Part shown: in pieces, positions 24,984 through 36,350 of the stretch
Position numbering within the stretch: the first letter of the stretch is position 1
Layout of the letters: every line of letters begins with the position of its first letter
From: Hericium rajendrae
Lineage: Eukaryota; Basidiomycota; Agaricomycetes; Russulales; Hericiaceae
NCBI GenBank assembly: GCA_033439255.1
Contig: CM065888.1
Coordinates: forward strand, 496,001-560,000
Direction of reading: 5' to 3'
Length of the DNA: 64,000 nucleotides
Position numbers and translations under genes: made by a program
The notes under the pieces: model-generated
Told to the model about the DNA's origin: nothing
What the model saw: the letters and a program-made list of their open reading frames with translations, nothing else
The model's database searches: none

Positions 24984-26761
24984 GGCGTACTCGCTGTGGA
25001 TGAGGAGAGGAATGAACTACCTGTACACATCAAAGGCATCGCAGAAATCCTTGATGGCACCGTTATCTTCACATAGATGCCCGAGGTGCCGACGCACAGG
25101 GTCACCGACTGAAGTCGAGGGCTATCACATTAACCTCGAGATCTCACACGAGAGCATTTGTGACCGAGGAACATTCGGGAAAGAGCAAAGCACGAAAAGC
25201 ACCGCGCTTTCGACCCAGTCGGCAAAGAAGTGACCAGGCAGGGCTGGTCCCATCTCTCGCACGATGATGAACTGTTTATGCGGGGAATTAATGGGAGAAG
25301 ACGTGGGGAAGAACTGGTAGCAGGGTCCTACAAGGCGGTAACGGAAGAGCAGGGCTACATCACCTGGTGTGGCAGGGGAGAGTGCGGGGTTTGACGTTCA
25401 TACCAGCGTGCTCTGTCCTTGTGCTGCGATTGGCGCGATTTTCACAGAGTGGGTCTACGACTCCCATTGAATGGAGGAAAGCAATAAAACTGATGCATGA
25501 TGTTGCATGGTGCGTCGGAGTCGAAGAACATAATGTCGGTGGTGACGGGGTCGGCGGGCCGCCTCTTCCATTTAAATTAGCGCCCGTCGGGCTCGTCGCG
25601 TTCATCCCAAACTTGCTTTTCGACCTCAATGATGGTGACCATCTTTTGTCGACCTGTGGGAGCTTGTTTCAGATCGGACTCTCGCGCTGGCTACGGAGTG
25701 ACGCAAGGCCAGGCAGCATACTTACGCTGGTATCAACATGTTTTGTATTCTTGTTTTAAATCCATATGTACAGGTCGCTCACACTCGACAGCGACCGAGT
25801 CTTCGAAGACGTGGTGGAGCCAAGACACAGCCAGTCAATGTGCCTCGAGAACGGGTGCAATGGCAGTATCTATTCAGTTTGTTTCTCACCTACGTCAGGT
25901 ATAACGGTAGATATGATTCAGTTGCTTCAAACTTTGCAGATTGCATTCCTCGGAACACCGAAGATCAACGTGTGGTGATCTTCTCACAAGGTCAACCGAC
26001 TAGTTTTCCCATTTTTCACCGCCCATTTTGTCCTATCCCTCTCACCAAGGATGTTCCCAGCCGAGTCGTTTCCACGAGGCAAGTCAGAATTTTGTGGTAG
26101 GCCTTCAACCCGAACCTGTGATTCGTGAAGTACGGCCGACTGCCTCTGCCTGATCGAGCTTGGTGCGTTGCATACTTTCTGCTATGTCCAGGATACATAT
26201 CCGGTCTTATATTCCGGGACTGTCTAGGAATATTCAGTTCATCATTGCGACAAACACGTTGAACGTGCGTTCGGACGGAGCCGTTCCTCATCGAACTATT
26301 TCGAGGTCTGCAACCGTGTTGTAACATTCGCTGCTGTCTTGGCGTATCACATTCTTCACGAAGTTCCCAAGGCATCTCCCGCATCTCACCAATATCGCAC
26401 ACTGTCCAAACTGGATATCTTTCCACTGGCCAGCATGCTCACCAACGGTTTCCGCGGAGGTGTCAAAGTGCACCATTGTTAATGCAGATTCATTTCTCCC
26501 CCTCCGATCCGGGATTCACACTCCAATGTCCCTAGAGTCATGTCGATGTCGTCTGCGAGGCCCATTCCCTTTCTCACGAAGGTTTAGGCTATTCAGTCAA
26601 CGCTTCACTCTAGCTCTCAGAGATATCCCAGCTATCAGGGCTTCGGCTCTCAGGAAGTCTCGTGGCTTCATGTCAACGGAGCAATCTACAGATAAGGACA
26701 GAGTTCTTAACTCTGTATCTGACCAATCTGGCTCCAAGCTGCCGCTCGATTGACCGACAAG
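24984..26761. promoter_or_regulatory. Divergent promoter region of the two synthase genes
   Basis: About 1.78 kb between the head-to-head starts at 24983 (-) and 26762 (+); both promoters must lie here. I see no complete gene. A short minus-strand reading at 25580-25632 (MVTIIEVEKQVWDERDEPDG, then stop) follows a plausible acceptor (CCCACAG), but it has no recognised relative; it may be a tiny gene or nothing. No clear operator could be identified by eye. Confidence 0.5.
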
Positions 26762-29700
26762 ATGACTTTCACCATGGACTCTATCATACCCTCCCAGCAG
26801 ACGGTCCTCGATATCTTGGATCATTGGGTACAAGCAACCCCCGACGCTGATTTTCTATCCGTCTCTGCCGATGCAACCCTATCATACAAGTCCGCCCAGC
26901 ATCTCGTCGACCAGTTGATCTCGCGACGTTTGTATGAACTGTGTCCCGGACTTCATGACCGGCCCCCAGCGTTACCTCGCATAGCCGTCATATCGCGCAA
27001 CAGCCCTCTTCTACCGCTCACATATCTGTCGCTTTGGAGGCTCTCGGCAGTATGTATCCCGTTCAGTCACAACGCGGACCCATCGCTCTGGGTGCCTATG
27101 GCTGCTCATGCCAGAATCGACATGTTCCTTGTCTCTGCGTCGCTGTACCCGACGTTGACATCGACATATGCTTCCGTTGGGGCTCAAAAGCCTCGCGCCG
27201 TAATATTGGAGAGTTTAGTCCCTGGTCTAGCCTTCCAGCCCCATGCACCTACCTCCAGCGACATCATCTCAGCGTGTAATCTTTGGCTTGCCACGAGGGA
27301 AAGCTTAGACCTTGGGCCCCTCTCACTGGAGCGGCCGCATTCGAATACCCATGCAGCGACTATGTTCACGAGTTCGGCAGTCGACGCGTCTGGCCTTAAG
27401 AGTGTCCCATATACGCATGCGATGCTCCTGCAAGCGGCGAAGCGAATGCTATCGGGCATGGGAGGAGACGAGTATCTGCGCGAGCCGAAGCGCCACCTGG
27501 GATGGCTGCCCCTCGGACATGCATTTGAGCTTAACGCAGGTCTCCTGTTCGTTTAACAGACGTCTGCATTTATTCGCGTGCTGATGATAATGTCCATCGT
27601 ACACAGGAGCAATGTCATGGGCACAGGCGGCACCTACGTCTTCTTCGATCCCGACGTCAGCTCTCCTGGTCAATCTGCCGACCTGCCCTTGCCCCACCTC
27701 CTCATGTCTGCCCTCGCCTACCACCAACCGATCCACAGCATGGCAGCGGTCCCAGCGATCATGGCCAGCATCGTTGACAACATGACTCCCGATCAGCTCG
27801 ACCTCCTTCGGGCATTGCATTCGCTGACCGTTGGCGGTGCGACGGGATCTACGGCTCTTTTTCACTGGGCACGAGACAAGGGTTTGCGATACTATGACAT
27901 GGTCGGTATGACTGAAGCGGCAGGACCTATTTGTGCACGGAGTGCGCGCAGCACGATCGACGGCATGACTATTTTCAACGTAGGCCTCATGGGCGTGCTT
28001 GTGAAAGATGACGAGGGGGATGAGTATGGCGAGCTGGTCTTGATCGGAAAGGTATGCTGTAGTGCGTGGTCCTATCTTTGCTGTTGCTGACCTACGGCTA
28101 GAATCTCCCTCGCACCTATGAATTTCGTTCCGGGAAAACCTTCTCGTACAATGAAATGACTGGCGTGTCGATATATAGGACTGGCGACTTGTACACGCCC
28201 GGACCTGCTTTTGTTGGAGAGATCCTCATGGCAAACGATCCTTTGCCCGAGTTTAACGAGCGAGCACCACCATTGTCCGGTGCGTCACTTGGAAACATCC
28301 ATTCTGTACTTTCTAATACGTCATTGTAAGACATTTATTTCTTTGGCCGGGTCGACGATATCCTAGCGTTATCATCTGGTATTAAAATCAATGCCGCCGA
28401 CGCAGAGCACCTCTTGAACTCGCAGCCCGAAATCTATCAGTCTGCAATTATCCTGAACAAAACGGGAGACGCGCTGGTCGCTCTTATCCAGCCCGGTCCA
28501 TCTGCGTCTCAAGCAACAATCACCGACGTCGTTCTACGCTTGAACAAGGCGCTTCCATTCGAGAAGAAAATTCAAAGGCACAATATCACATTTGTCGAAT
28601 CTCTACCCATGACGAGTAAGGCGACGCTACATAGAAAGAAGCTGAAGTACATTCTTCATCAAGCTGGCGGACAGTGGCCATCCGTTCTTCCACTAACCCC
28701 AGAACAGCATTCGCCATTAGGCAGCGGTGACCTCGTACCTTCCAATCTATCGTCCTTGCCAGAGATCCCGTCCGACTTCCGTCAGCGCATGGAGAATCTG
28801 GTCACTGATGTTCTTGCTGTGCCTTTGGAGGAGGTACAGGACCCTCGATTCTCTCTCCTGGGCGTGCATATATCCTCTTTGGCCTCCATTCGTCTAGCTT
28901 CTGCTATACAATGCGCATTCGGTCGCCAGCTCAAGAGGTCAGACCTCTTCGCTGCTAGAACTATAGAGGACCTGTGCCGTCTGACCTTCACAGACGCGAC
29001 AAATTCATCTCCGCCCGATCCGCCCTCTGCATCGCCTGTTCCACCAAGAGCGGTGACGAAGCTAGAGTACAGCACACCGAGCACCAGCCTCGTGATATCT
29101 GGTGCCGCGTGCCGGTTCCCGAACGGGATCGACAACCTCGACGATTACTGGACGGCACTCCTCTGTCCGCAGAGCTACGTGGCGCATGTAGCAGGGCCCC
29201 CTCCTCCCTCGCGCTGGGACGCGGCCTCGGCGGGCACCACCCTTCCGATGGGCTGGCTAGATGATGCATCTCTAGACAATATCGCATCCTTCTCGGCTTT
29301 CTTTTCACTTCCTCAGCACGAGGTTGTCGAGATGCCGCCGAACATCCGTTTGTGCATGCAGATGGGCTATCGGGCTTTGGAAGACGCGGGGATCGCGCCT
29401 AGATCCCTATACGGGAAACCTTGGGGGGTGTTTACTTCTGTCAATGGTTCCGGGTGGGGCGAGCGCCGCTTCAGCGAGATGGATCTGGAAGGTACGTTTG
29501 CGAGCCAAACGTCGTTTCATTATTGAGAGAACGTCTTTCCAGATTTCGGCCGATCCCTTGCGGTAATCACTGACGACAATGCTGCTGGCCGCCTTGCTTA
29601 CTTCCTAAATCTGACTGGGCCTGCTGTTGAAATCAAAACAGCATGCTCTAGCAGCGCTGTAGCCATCCACCAGGGTAAGTGCAACTCGACTGCCCTTGAT

Positions 29701-31720
29701 AAATCAACACCTTACGATTTGCGGACTTCTCAGCCTGTCTGTCGATCAAGAACGGCGATTGCGACGGGGCAATAGTCATAGCATCCGCGACTCAGTTCAG
29801 CGCCGCAGGCTCGATCTTCCGTTCAAAGGCCGGTATCGCATCGAAGACCGGGCGATGCGCGACCTTTTCACAGGACGCGAACGGATTTCTCCCTAGCGAG
29901 GGTGCCGCGGCGATCGTCATTCAACGGAAAGATGATGCGCGTTGCCAGTTTTATGCTGAAATTCGTGGGACCGCAGTCGGGCAGGATGGGCGATCTCCGA
30001 ATTTCTTTGCGCCGAACGCGAGTGCGCAAGCTAGAGTTCTGCAGAAGGCGCTCCAGAACGCGTCGTGCCATTCGGACGATATTTCCTACTTAGAAGGTGG
30101 GGCGATGCTTTGATACGTCAGGCTGATCGCTCACTTACGCTTGTATTTGCAGCGCATGGGACAGGAACACCTGTTGGAGATGCGATTGAAGTGTCTGCGC
30201 TCAACAAAACTTTTGGCGGTCAGAGGACAATGCCTCTCATCGTTGGCGCAGCAAAAGCGGTCATCGGCCACACCGAAGAATGTGCTGGCCTTGCAGGCAT
30301 GTGTACTCTGGTTGGTTTCTTTGGAGATTTTGTCTGATATTCCCAACGCACAGGTATCTTGAAGGCGATCCTGTGTTTCAAGCATAATATCATACCACCT
30401 CAACCTCATCTTGGGCGAATTAACCCCGAACTTGATCTTCAACCATCACGGATCGTTATCCCTCGCAAAGCCACAGCCTTCCCCCCTTCTGGAAAGCCCC
30501 GCATCATCGGTGTATCCTCATTTGGTCTGTCTGGTACCCTTAGCCATATCGTGCTTCAGGAGCCAGAACAAATCCAAGCGCCCGCAGAATCAAGCGACTC
30601 CGGACCCAGTATCTTCACGATCTCATCCCATTCCGAAGCAAGTTTCGCATTGCTCTTAGATCAGTACTACGAGTATATCCTCTCACCCGATGCCATGGAT
30701 ACACATCTAGTCGGCATATGCAGGACGTCGCAGCTTGGACGCGACCATTTCACGTTCCGGAGAGCATGGGCCGTTACGTCCTGGAGCGATCTCCATACGT
30801 CACTAGTGTCTGCACTCACCAATCCCACTCCAATCCGGGCGAAGCGTAGGCCGAAAGTCGCCCTGTACTTCACACTGCCGTGTGGCCAAACTGCCCAGCT
30901 GCCCCATCCCATCGATCACCCAGTCTACTCTCAAGTGCTGAAAGCCTGTAGCGCAGCAGGCTGTAGCGAACCGTTCATCCCATTTGCCCACCAACTAGCA
31001 CTATCGAAGACTCTGCAGTCCTTAGGATGCGTCGTCAACGCCGTAGGCGGAGAAGGTGTCGCCGAATACGTCGCCGCAGCATGGGCGGGCGTCTTCGACT
31101 TCACCACCCTCTTCTCCCTTCTCTCCTTTTTAGAGCCATTCGAGGGCGTCTCCCGCGTCGTCAGCTGCCCACGCCAGACCCTCGACGAGCAGCTTATGTC
31201 CTACGGCCCCGACGAAATCCGCGTCGTCGCACAATCCGGTGCCAACGCAACCTGCCTCGCAGGCTCCCCCGACGCGCTGGCGACTCTGCAGACATCCTTG
31301 GCACCAGAGGCCAGCTGGACTGACTGCCCGCTGCTGAACCGCTCAGCGCCGCAGGACTGGCCTCTCCGCCCGCAGCCCACCGACCCCGCGTCCTGCATCG
31401 TCTCGAGCCATATCGGCAGCGTGCTGCCGCCCGAGGTCGCCGCGAGCAAGAGCTACTGGCTTGGGCTGCCGCAGAGGGAGTGGGACGCCGGCGAGGCGGT
31501 CGGCGCGTTGGCGGCGCAGAGCGACGTCGTGGTTGTGCTGGGCGCGTCGCCCTTGGTCGAGGCGCTCGCGGATGCGGGGAAGGCTGTGCAATACGACGGG
31601 GACTGGCTCTCAGTGGTTGCGAGGCTTTATGAGGTTGGGTGCGAGGTGGATTGGGGTGCGATTGGTAGGGAGGGGCCGATGGCGCATTTACCTGTTTATT
31701 GCTGGGATCGCGATGTTTAA
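26762..31720 (+). CDS. Hybrid synthase: adenylation - carrier - ketosynthase - inactive AT
   Basis: Eight exons (26762-27546, 27607-28051, 28102-28279, 28331-29491, 29543-29674, 29734-30096, 30153-30296, 30354-31720) join in frame to 1,524 aa. Residues 1-570: ANL adenylation domain, with a degenerate A3 loop (about 201-220, [18 protein letters not shown]), [19 protein letters not shown] (435), [18 protein letters not shown] and the A10 lysine at 566. About 615-685: carrier with Ser652 ([10 protein letters not shown]). About 715-1110: ketosynthase, with Cys891 (KTACSSSAV), His1023 ([12 protein letters not shown]) and His1061 ([10 protein letters not shown]), all present. About 1190-1500: AT-like region, but GGEGVAEY replaces GHSxGE and the AT histidine motif is absent. 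The A domain probably activates a carboxylic starter for condensation by the KS. The ATG at 26774 is an alternative start. No KR, DH, ER or terminal release domain is present. Confidence 0.88.
30297..30353 (+). other. Probable GC-AG intron in the ketosynthase region
   Basis: Frame continuity (GLA|GILKAIL) requires removal of 57 nt beginning GCATGT after CTTGCAG and ending CACAG. No GT donor nearby gives an open frame to the next exon. All other introns of this gene have GT-AG borders. Confidence 0.65.
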
Positions 31721-32151
31721 ATGTTGCGTTGGTGCTTGGCACGGTGTAATTCGGTGGCGTCGGGAATGGGTTCTAAGTATATGTTCTTTTGTGCGCAGTT
31801 GAAACCGATTCAACCATATATGTTCCAGTGCTGGACGATCGACATGGGGACAGGGTGCTGCACCCTTCCACCCTTGAACTTGACGATGCTTGGACCTGCG
31901 CAATATATCAGGATTCCCGGTGTCTCTCGGGATTCACTTCGCTGATATGACGTCTTTGCAGCGTTCCAGAGTCTCAAGTTTCCCAGCAGTACTATGCAGG
32001 CGTTAAGCTTACGGCCGGCGTAGGTGTTGAATCATCCCAACGATGTAATTTCCATCTACGGGCATCTGAGGACAAGGTGTGGACCCATTGATATTGTACA
32101 CTGAGAACACTGAGCGCGAGAAGAGCAGAAGTATAAAATGGCTGCAGGCGG
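31721..32151. other. Short intergenic region
   Basis: About 430 bp after the synthase stop and before the old yellow enzyme remnant. Presumed terminator and promoter sequence; no gene seen. Confidence 0.4.
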
Positions 32152-33412
32152 TTGGATACGCGCCATCAACATCCCAGATCCCCTCTCTTCCAACAGCTTC
32201 ACACAACGTCCACAGCGAATATATTTCAGCCCTACCAGCTCGGCGCCATCACCCTGCAGCACCGCGTCGTTATGGCGCCGCTCACGCGCTTCCGCACGCA
32301 TGACGACCACGTCCACAGCGACATCGCCGTCGAGCACTACCACCAGCGCGCGCGCGTCCCCATCACGCTTCTCATCACCGAGGGCACCTTCATCGCCGCG
32401 AAAGCAGGCCGCATGGACAACGTCCCCGGCATCTGGTCCGCCGCGCAGATCGCCGCATAGGGGAAGGTGCGTGCAGGGTGTGGGTATGGAGTTCAACTGA
32501 GCTGGATATATTGTATATCGTGGATGCGGTGGATGCGGAAGGCTCGTTCGTCTACCTGCAACTCTGAGCGCTCGGGCGCGGTGCGAGCCTGAGGTGCTGC
32601 AGGAGGAGGACCCGTCCTTCGCGCTCGTCTCCGCGTCGGGCATCGCAGTCACCGGCCAAGCGCGCCCTCATGCGCTCCGCATGGTGAAGATCAGGGAGTA
32701 CGTCCAGCTGTATGCGACGGCCGCACGAAACGCAGTATACGAGGCGGGATTCGATGGTGTCGAGATCCATGCTGCGAATGGGTTGCTGCCGGACCAGCTT
32801 GTACAGGACGTGTCGAATCGGAGGACGGATGAATATGGCGGTTCGATAGAGAATAGGGCGAGGTTTCCGCTGGAGATGCTGGATGCCGTGACGAAGGCGG
32901 TGGGCCAAAATCGCGTCGAGATCCGGATGAGTCCGTGGAACAAGCATGCAGGTGCGTATCTGTCCCCATGAGAGGCCTTACACTCACTCGAGGTGCGGTG
33001 GGACAGACATGCAGATGAAGGATCCAAGGCCAATGTTCGCGTATCTCGTGACGCAGATCCATGATAGGTTCTCTGACCTGGCATACAGTACCTGAACATT
33101 ATAGAGCCGCGGACGTGGGGCGGGACGGACCTGCCGCCGGAGGAGGACGACTCGAATGACTTCATTCGCGAGATTTGGGGCCCCAGGCCGCTGCTTGTTG
33201 CCGGGGGCTATACCCGAGACGAGGCTCTCGCAGCTGCGGAAGATGCGTCTCAAACATGAGTAGCAAATTGATTGCGGGAGGTCTTCCGCTAGCCACTGAT
33301 ACTAGCCCGATCTTTCCTTGAGGCTGAAGAAGAACTTGACGCTGACGCCATATAACCGCGACATCTTATACACCCCAAAGAGTGTAGTTGGCTACACCGA
33401 CTACACTTTTTC
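32152..33412 (+). pseudogene. Old yellow enzyme (NADH:flavin oxidoreductase) pseudogene
   Basis: FMN-dependent ene-reductase of the OYE family, broken. The N-terminus is recognisable (NIFQPYQLGAITLQHRVVMA, PLTRFRTHDDHVHS, LLITEGTFIAAKAGRMDNVP), as is the middle (ASGIAVTGQARPHALRM, GFDGVEIHAANGLLPDQ with SNRRTDEYGGSIENRARF) and the C-terminal end (LKKNLTLTPYNRDILYTPKS from 33324, then GYTDYTF). Breaks seen: a TAG at 32458-32460 where the family has Trp (QIAAW), a TGA at 32565-32567 again at a Trp position (QLWALGR), a one-base loss close to 32588 (SPEV), a stop after EDASQT at about 33257, and loss or decay of about 45 residues between there and 33324, the region of the conserved GR.FI.NPDL phosphate-binding segment. 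The middle keeps plausible introns. No functional product is expected. It probably once tailored a product of the adjacent synthase, which is inference from position only. Confidence 0.85.
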
Positions 33413-34249
33413 AGTGAGGTTTAGAACAAGGGTCATAGAAACCGAGAGTAAGTAATTTCATGTCCTTGGTCGTTCCTCATTGTACGTGCTGGAAGGATTT
33501 TTAAGAGTGTTTACCAAACTCGTGAGTAGTAATAGTTGAGCCAGTTCTGAGATCCATTGGCAACGTTGATAGGCAGCCTGATGATGAGCGCCTTAACTGC
33601 CGCTGCGCCAGATCCTATGTCGTGCGTTTGACGTTGGTACTGACCTAAATACAAGTTGCCGTCAGCGAGAGTAGGGGGCATAAGAATGTCGCAACGTTTT
33701 ATGAATTGCATAAGACAAAGGCTAAACTTGGATATGAAACCCGTCCGGCGCCCCGGACCACCGAGTCAGTGGGGTTGCCTTGCGTCATCCTCGGGCACAA
33801 CTTGTCTATCTCTTTGAAAGGCCTGGTGGTGAGCAGAACATCTGCACATACAGATTATTAGAAATGATGAAGAAAACGACGACGATAGCGGCAGGGACGA
33901 GAGTCGAAAAAAGTCTAGAACGGGTGCACGGGATGACAGGATAGACAAGAAAGGCAAGCCGAAATTTGGGCGGACTTTGAAAGGGAAGTATTAGGCATTG
34001 GGCAGTGTCGCTGCTAGGCCCTCCTCTCCTTCCTCTACCCACCATCCATCCCTCCATTTCTCCTCGTCTACTATGTCTCGCTAACTCGCCTTCGGGTTTA
34101 GCTTTCGCTCCCGCCCGGGCAATGTTTCTTTCTTCCTCCCTGTCTTTCCCACTTCATCATTCAGGCGTTGTATTGTACTGCACTCCATTCACGTCGTCCG
34201 AGTCGCTGTGATCTGTCGTTGTTTCTACCGTCTAGCTGACTGAGCTGAG
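33413..34249. other. Intergenic region
   Basis: About 840 bp between the pseudogene and the C2H2 gene. Pyrimidine-rich toward its right end (about 34010-34240), as is common in fungal promoters. I see no gene. Confidence 0.4.
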
Positions 34250-36103
34250 ATGTCTGGAGAAGTGTCCTCTGCAAACGTGGGTGTATCTTGAAGATGGTTC
34301 TTCTGAGGCTATATCATTACCTTTGCAGCCCGGCGGCGGCGGTTCCAGCCTGTTGTCCTTATCTATCGCCGCCTCCAATGCTGCGCCCATAATCGTACCG
34401 GGTCGTGGAGACCAACCTTCAGAGCATGGAAGCGTGGACGAGATGCACGCTTCCAGCAACAACAGTCACAATGCGGACATCTCCCACAGTATAAGCTCAG
34501 GACCAGCAGTACACAACGCCATGAAGCACCGCCGTCTGTCTTCCCTTGGCCAATCCAAGAGAAGACTCAGTGATGCGCGGGATGCCGCCAGCAGGCCATC
34601 GTAGGTCCAGAATCCTTCGTGATATCGGTGGTACTAAGAGGGTCTTCTTGAAGACCTGCTGGGCTTCAAGCAGCAGCAGCCGCTCTCACAGCCCTCGCAT
34701 CTCTGTCGCTGTCGTCGTCGCCAGCCCAGAACGGCGTTCCTTCTCCATCTGGAGCCGTGTCTCGATCCGCAGCATCTGCCACGTTGACTGTCCCCGTTCC
34801 GATCCCGAACAGAGCGCCGCGCAAGAATTACATGACGCAACTGGGCATGTCAGCGCCCGTAGAAGATGGGTTGAATCTAGACTATTCGCCGTCATCTGCT
34901 CAAGACACGCAAGAGACTAGTCTAGATATGCAGAAGAATGGTACTTCAAACAGTGTGATGAAGAACGGTAAGAAGAGAGGGACAATATTCACGTGTGAGA
35001 GCTGCTCGAAGGTGCGTGCATACATGGAAGGCTGTAACAGTCTTTTTAAATAACGCTGGATCAGGTCTACCGCCACCCTTCGTGCTTGATCAAGCACCGT
35101 TGGGAGCACTCGCCTCACTGGCGAGAGGCATCCAAGTTCTTACTGAGCAAGCATCAGCAAGTTCAGCTGATGGAGGTAAGTGCTGGAACGTAAATTTGGC
35201 TGCGCGTTTGATGGGGTTCGCAATTCTATGCCCGTATATGGGACCAATCTTCTGTTTGAATCTTCTCGTGAGGTGTTCGTGGTAACGCCGCTGCCATGTC
35301 CTTCTACCATGTTCTCTGTCTATATCCATTCGTCCCCCAGCAGCTGACTTCGCATCCTCCAGGCTGCAGCCATCCTGTCGCACATGTCACCCACGGCAGC
35401 AGGCGGCACTTCCCTGCCCGATGATCGCTCCCTCTGGCCTTCATTCTTGTCCGGCGGCACTCTCCCTCCCCCATCCGCGTCTGACCCCGACGCGTCATCT
35501 CCTGGTCAGCAGGCCCGCATGGGAACAGCAGGCTTCCCGGTGCACCCCATCTCCAGCTCTTTCCCTGCACGGTCTGTGCTCTCGTCTCGCGCCACCTCTG
35601 CAGGGCCTCGCCTGCACGACTACTCGATACCATCTGCAACCAATGGTACAGGCAGCATCACGCATCTCCGCCCCGGCGTCCTTGCGGTCCCGAACGGTGG
35701 CGACCGCGGCTCGCCTTCACCCTTCACCCTCTCCGGCAGCAATTCGGGCGTCATGTCGCCCTACGCCCACGAAGACGACGGCTTCGCGTCCTTCAGCATG
35801 CAGACGCCCACCTCACTCCCCAGCGCCCAGTCGTACACGCGTTCGGAAGGCACTGGCGCGTGGTCCTCGAGCTTCAGTGCGTCGTCGCGCTCGCGCTCGT
35901 CGCCGCACAGCGAGGAGAGCGAGCTGCTTGACGTTGATGGTGACGAGTTCGCCGAGCCGACGTATGCCAGCGGCGGGTTCAGCTCGCGCGGGCGCACGAG
36001 CATGGCGCGGTTCGGCGCTGACGATGACGCGGCGCCGTTTAGCCTCAAGGAAGAGGAGGAAGAGGAGGAATGGGACGGGATGGAGATGGAGATGGAGCTC
36101 TAG
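34250..36103 (+). CDS. Single C2H2 zinc-finger regulator
   Basis: A probable nuclear transcription regulator with one C2H2 finger. The start ATG at 34250 gives MSGEVSSAN and a short first exon, followed by PGGGGSSLLSLSIAASNAAP. The finger spans an intron (donor at about 35013): FTCESCSKVYRHPSCLIKHR then WEH, that is C-x2-C-x12-H-x3-H. It is followed by WREASKFLLSKHQQVQLMEA and AILSHMSP, a helical extension I associate with a conserved basidiomycete C2H2 group. The rest is Ser/Pro-rich and disordered, with a basic KHRRLSSLGQSKRRLSD patch before the finger and an acidic C-terminus (six or more Glu in a row, then WDGMEMEMEL). It lies next to the synthase locus but is not clearly part of it; whether it regulates those genes is open. 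Target unknown. Confidence 0.75.
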
Positions 36104-36350
36104 GCCTGCTGAGTCCCGAGCGCGACGGACTCGACTCGTGAAGCAGTTTCAAGCACACCTGTACGGTTTTGTATTATTTATCTCCGGTCACCTTCGATAG
36201 TCGCACGTGCGCGGTACCAGGCTGCCTGGTCGTGTCGTGTGTCATGTACCATATAGTCAACGTTTATCTGTTCGCCGTCTGGCCGTGCGCAGCGGCGGTC
36301 TGTCGCGCGGCCGTAGCATTCCTTGTATGTATTCGTATCGTAGTCAAACA

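Noticed and set aside
26762-29530. Interpretation as an alpha-aminoadipate reductase (A-carrier-reductase)
   Set aside because: The carrier is followed in the same frame by a complete ketosynthase with its catalytic triad, not by a reductase.
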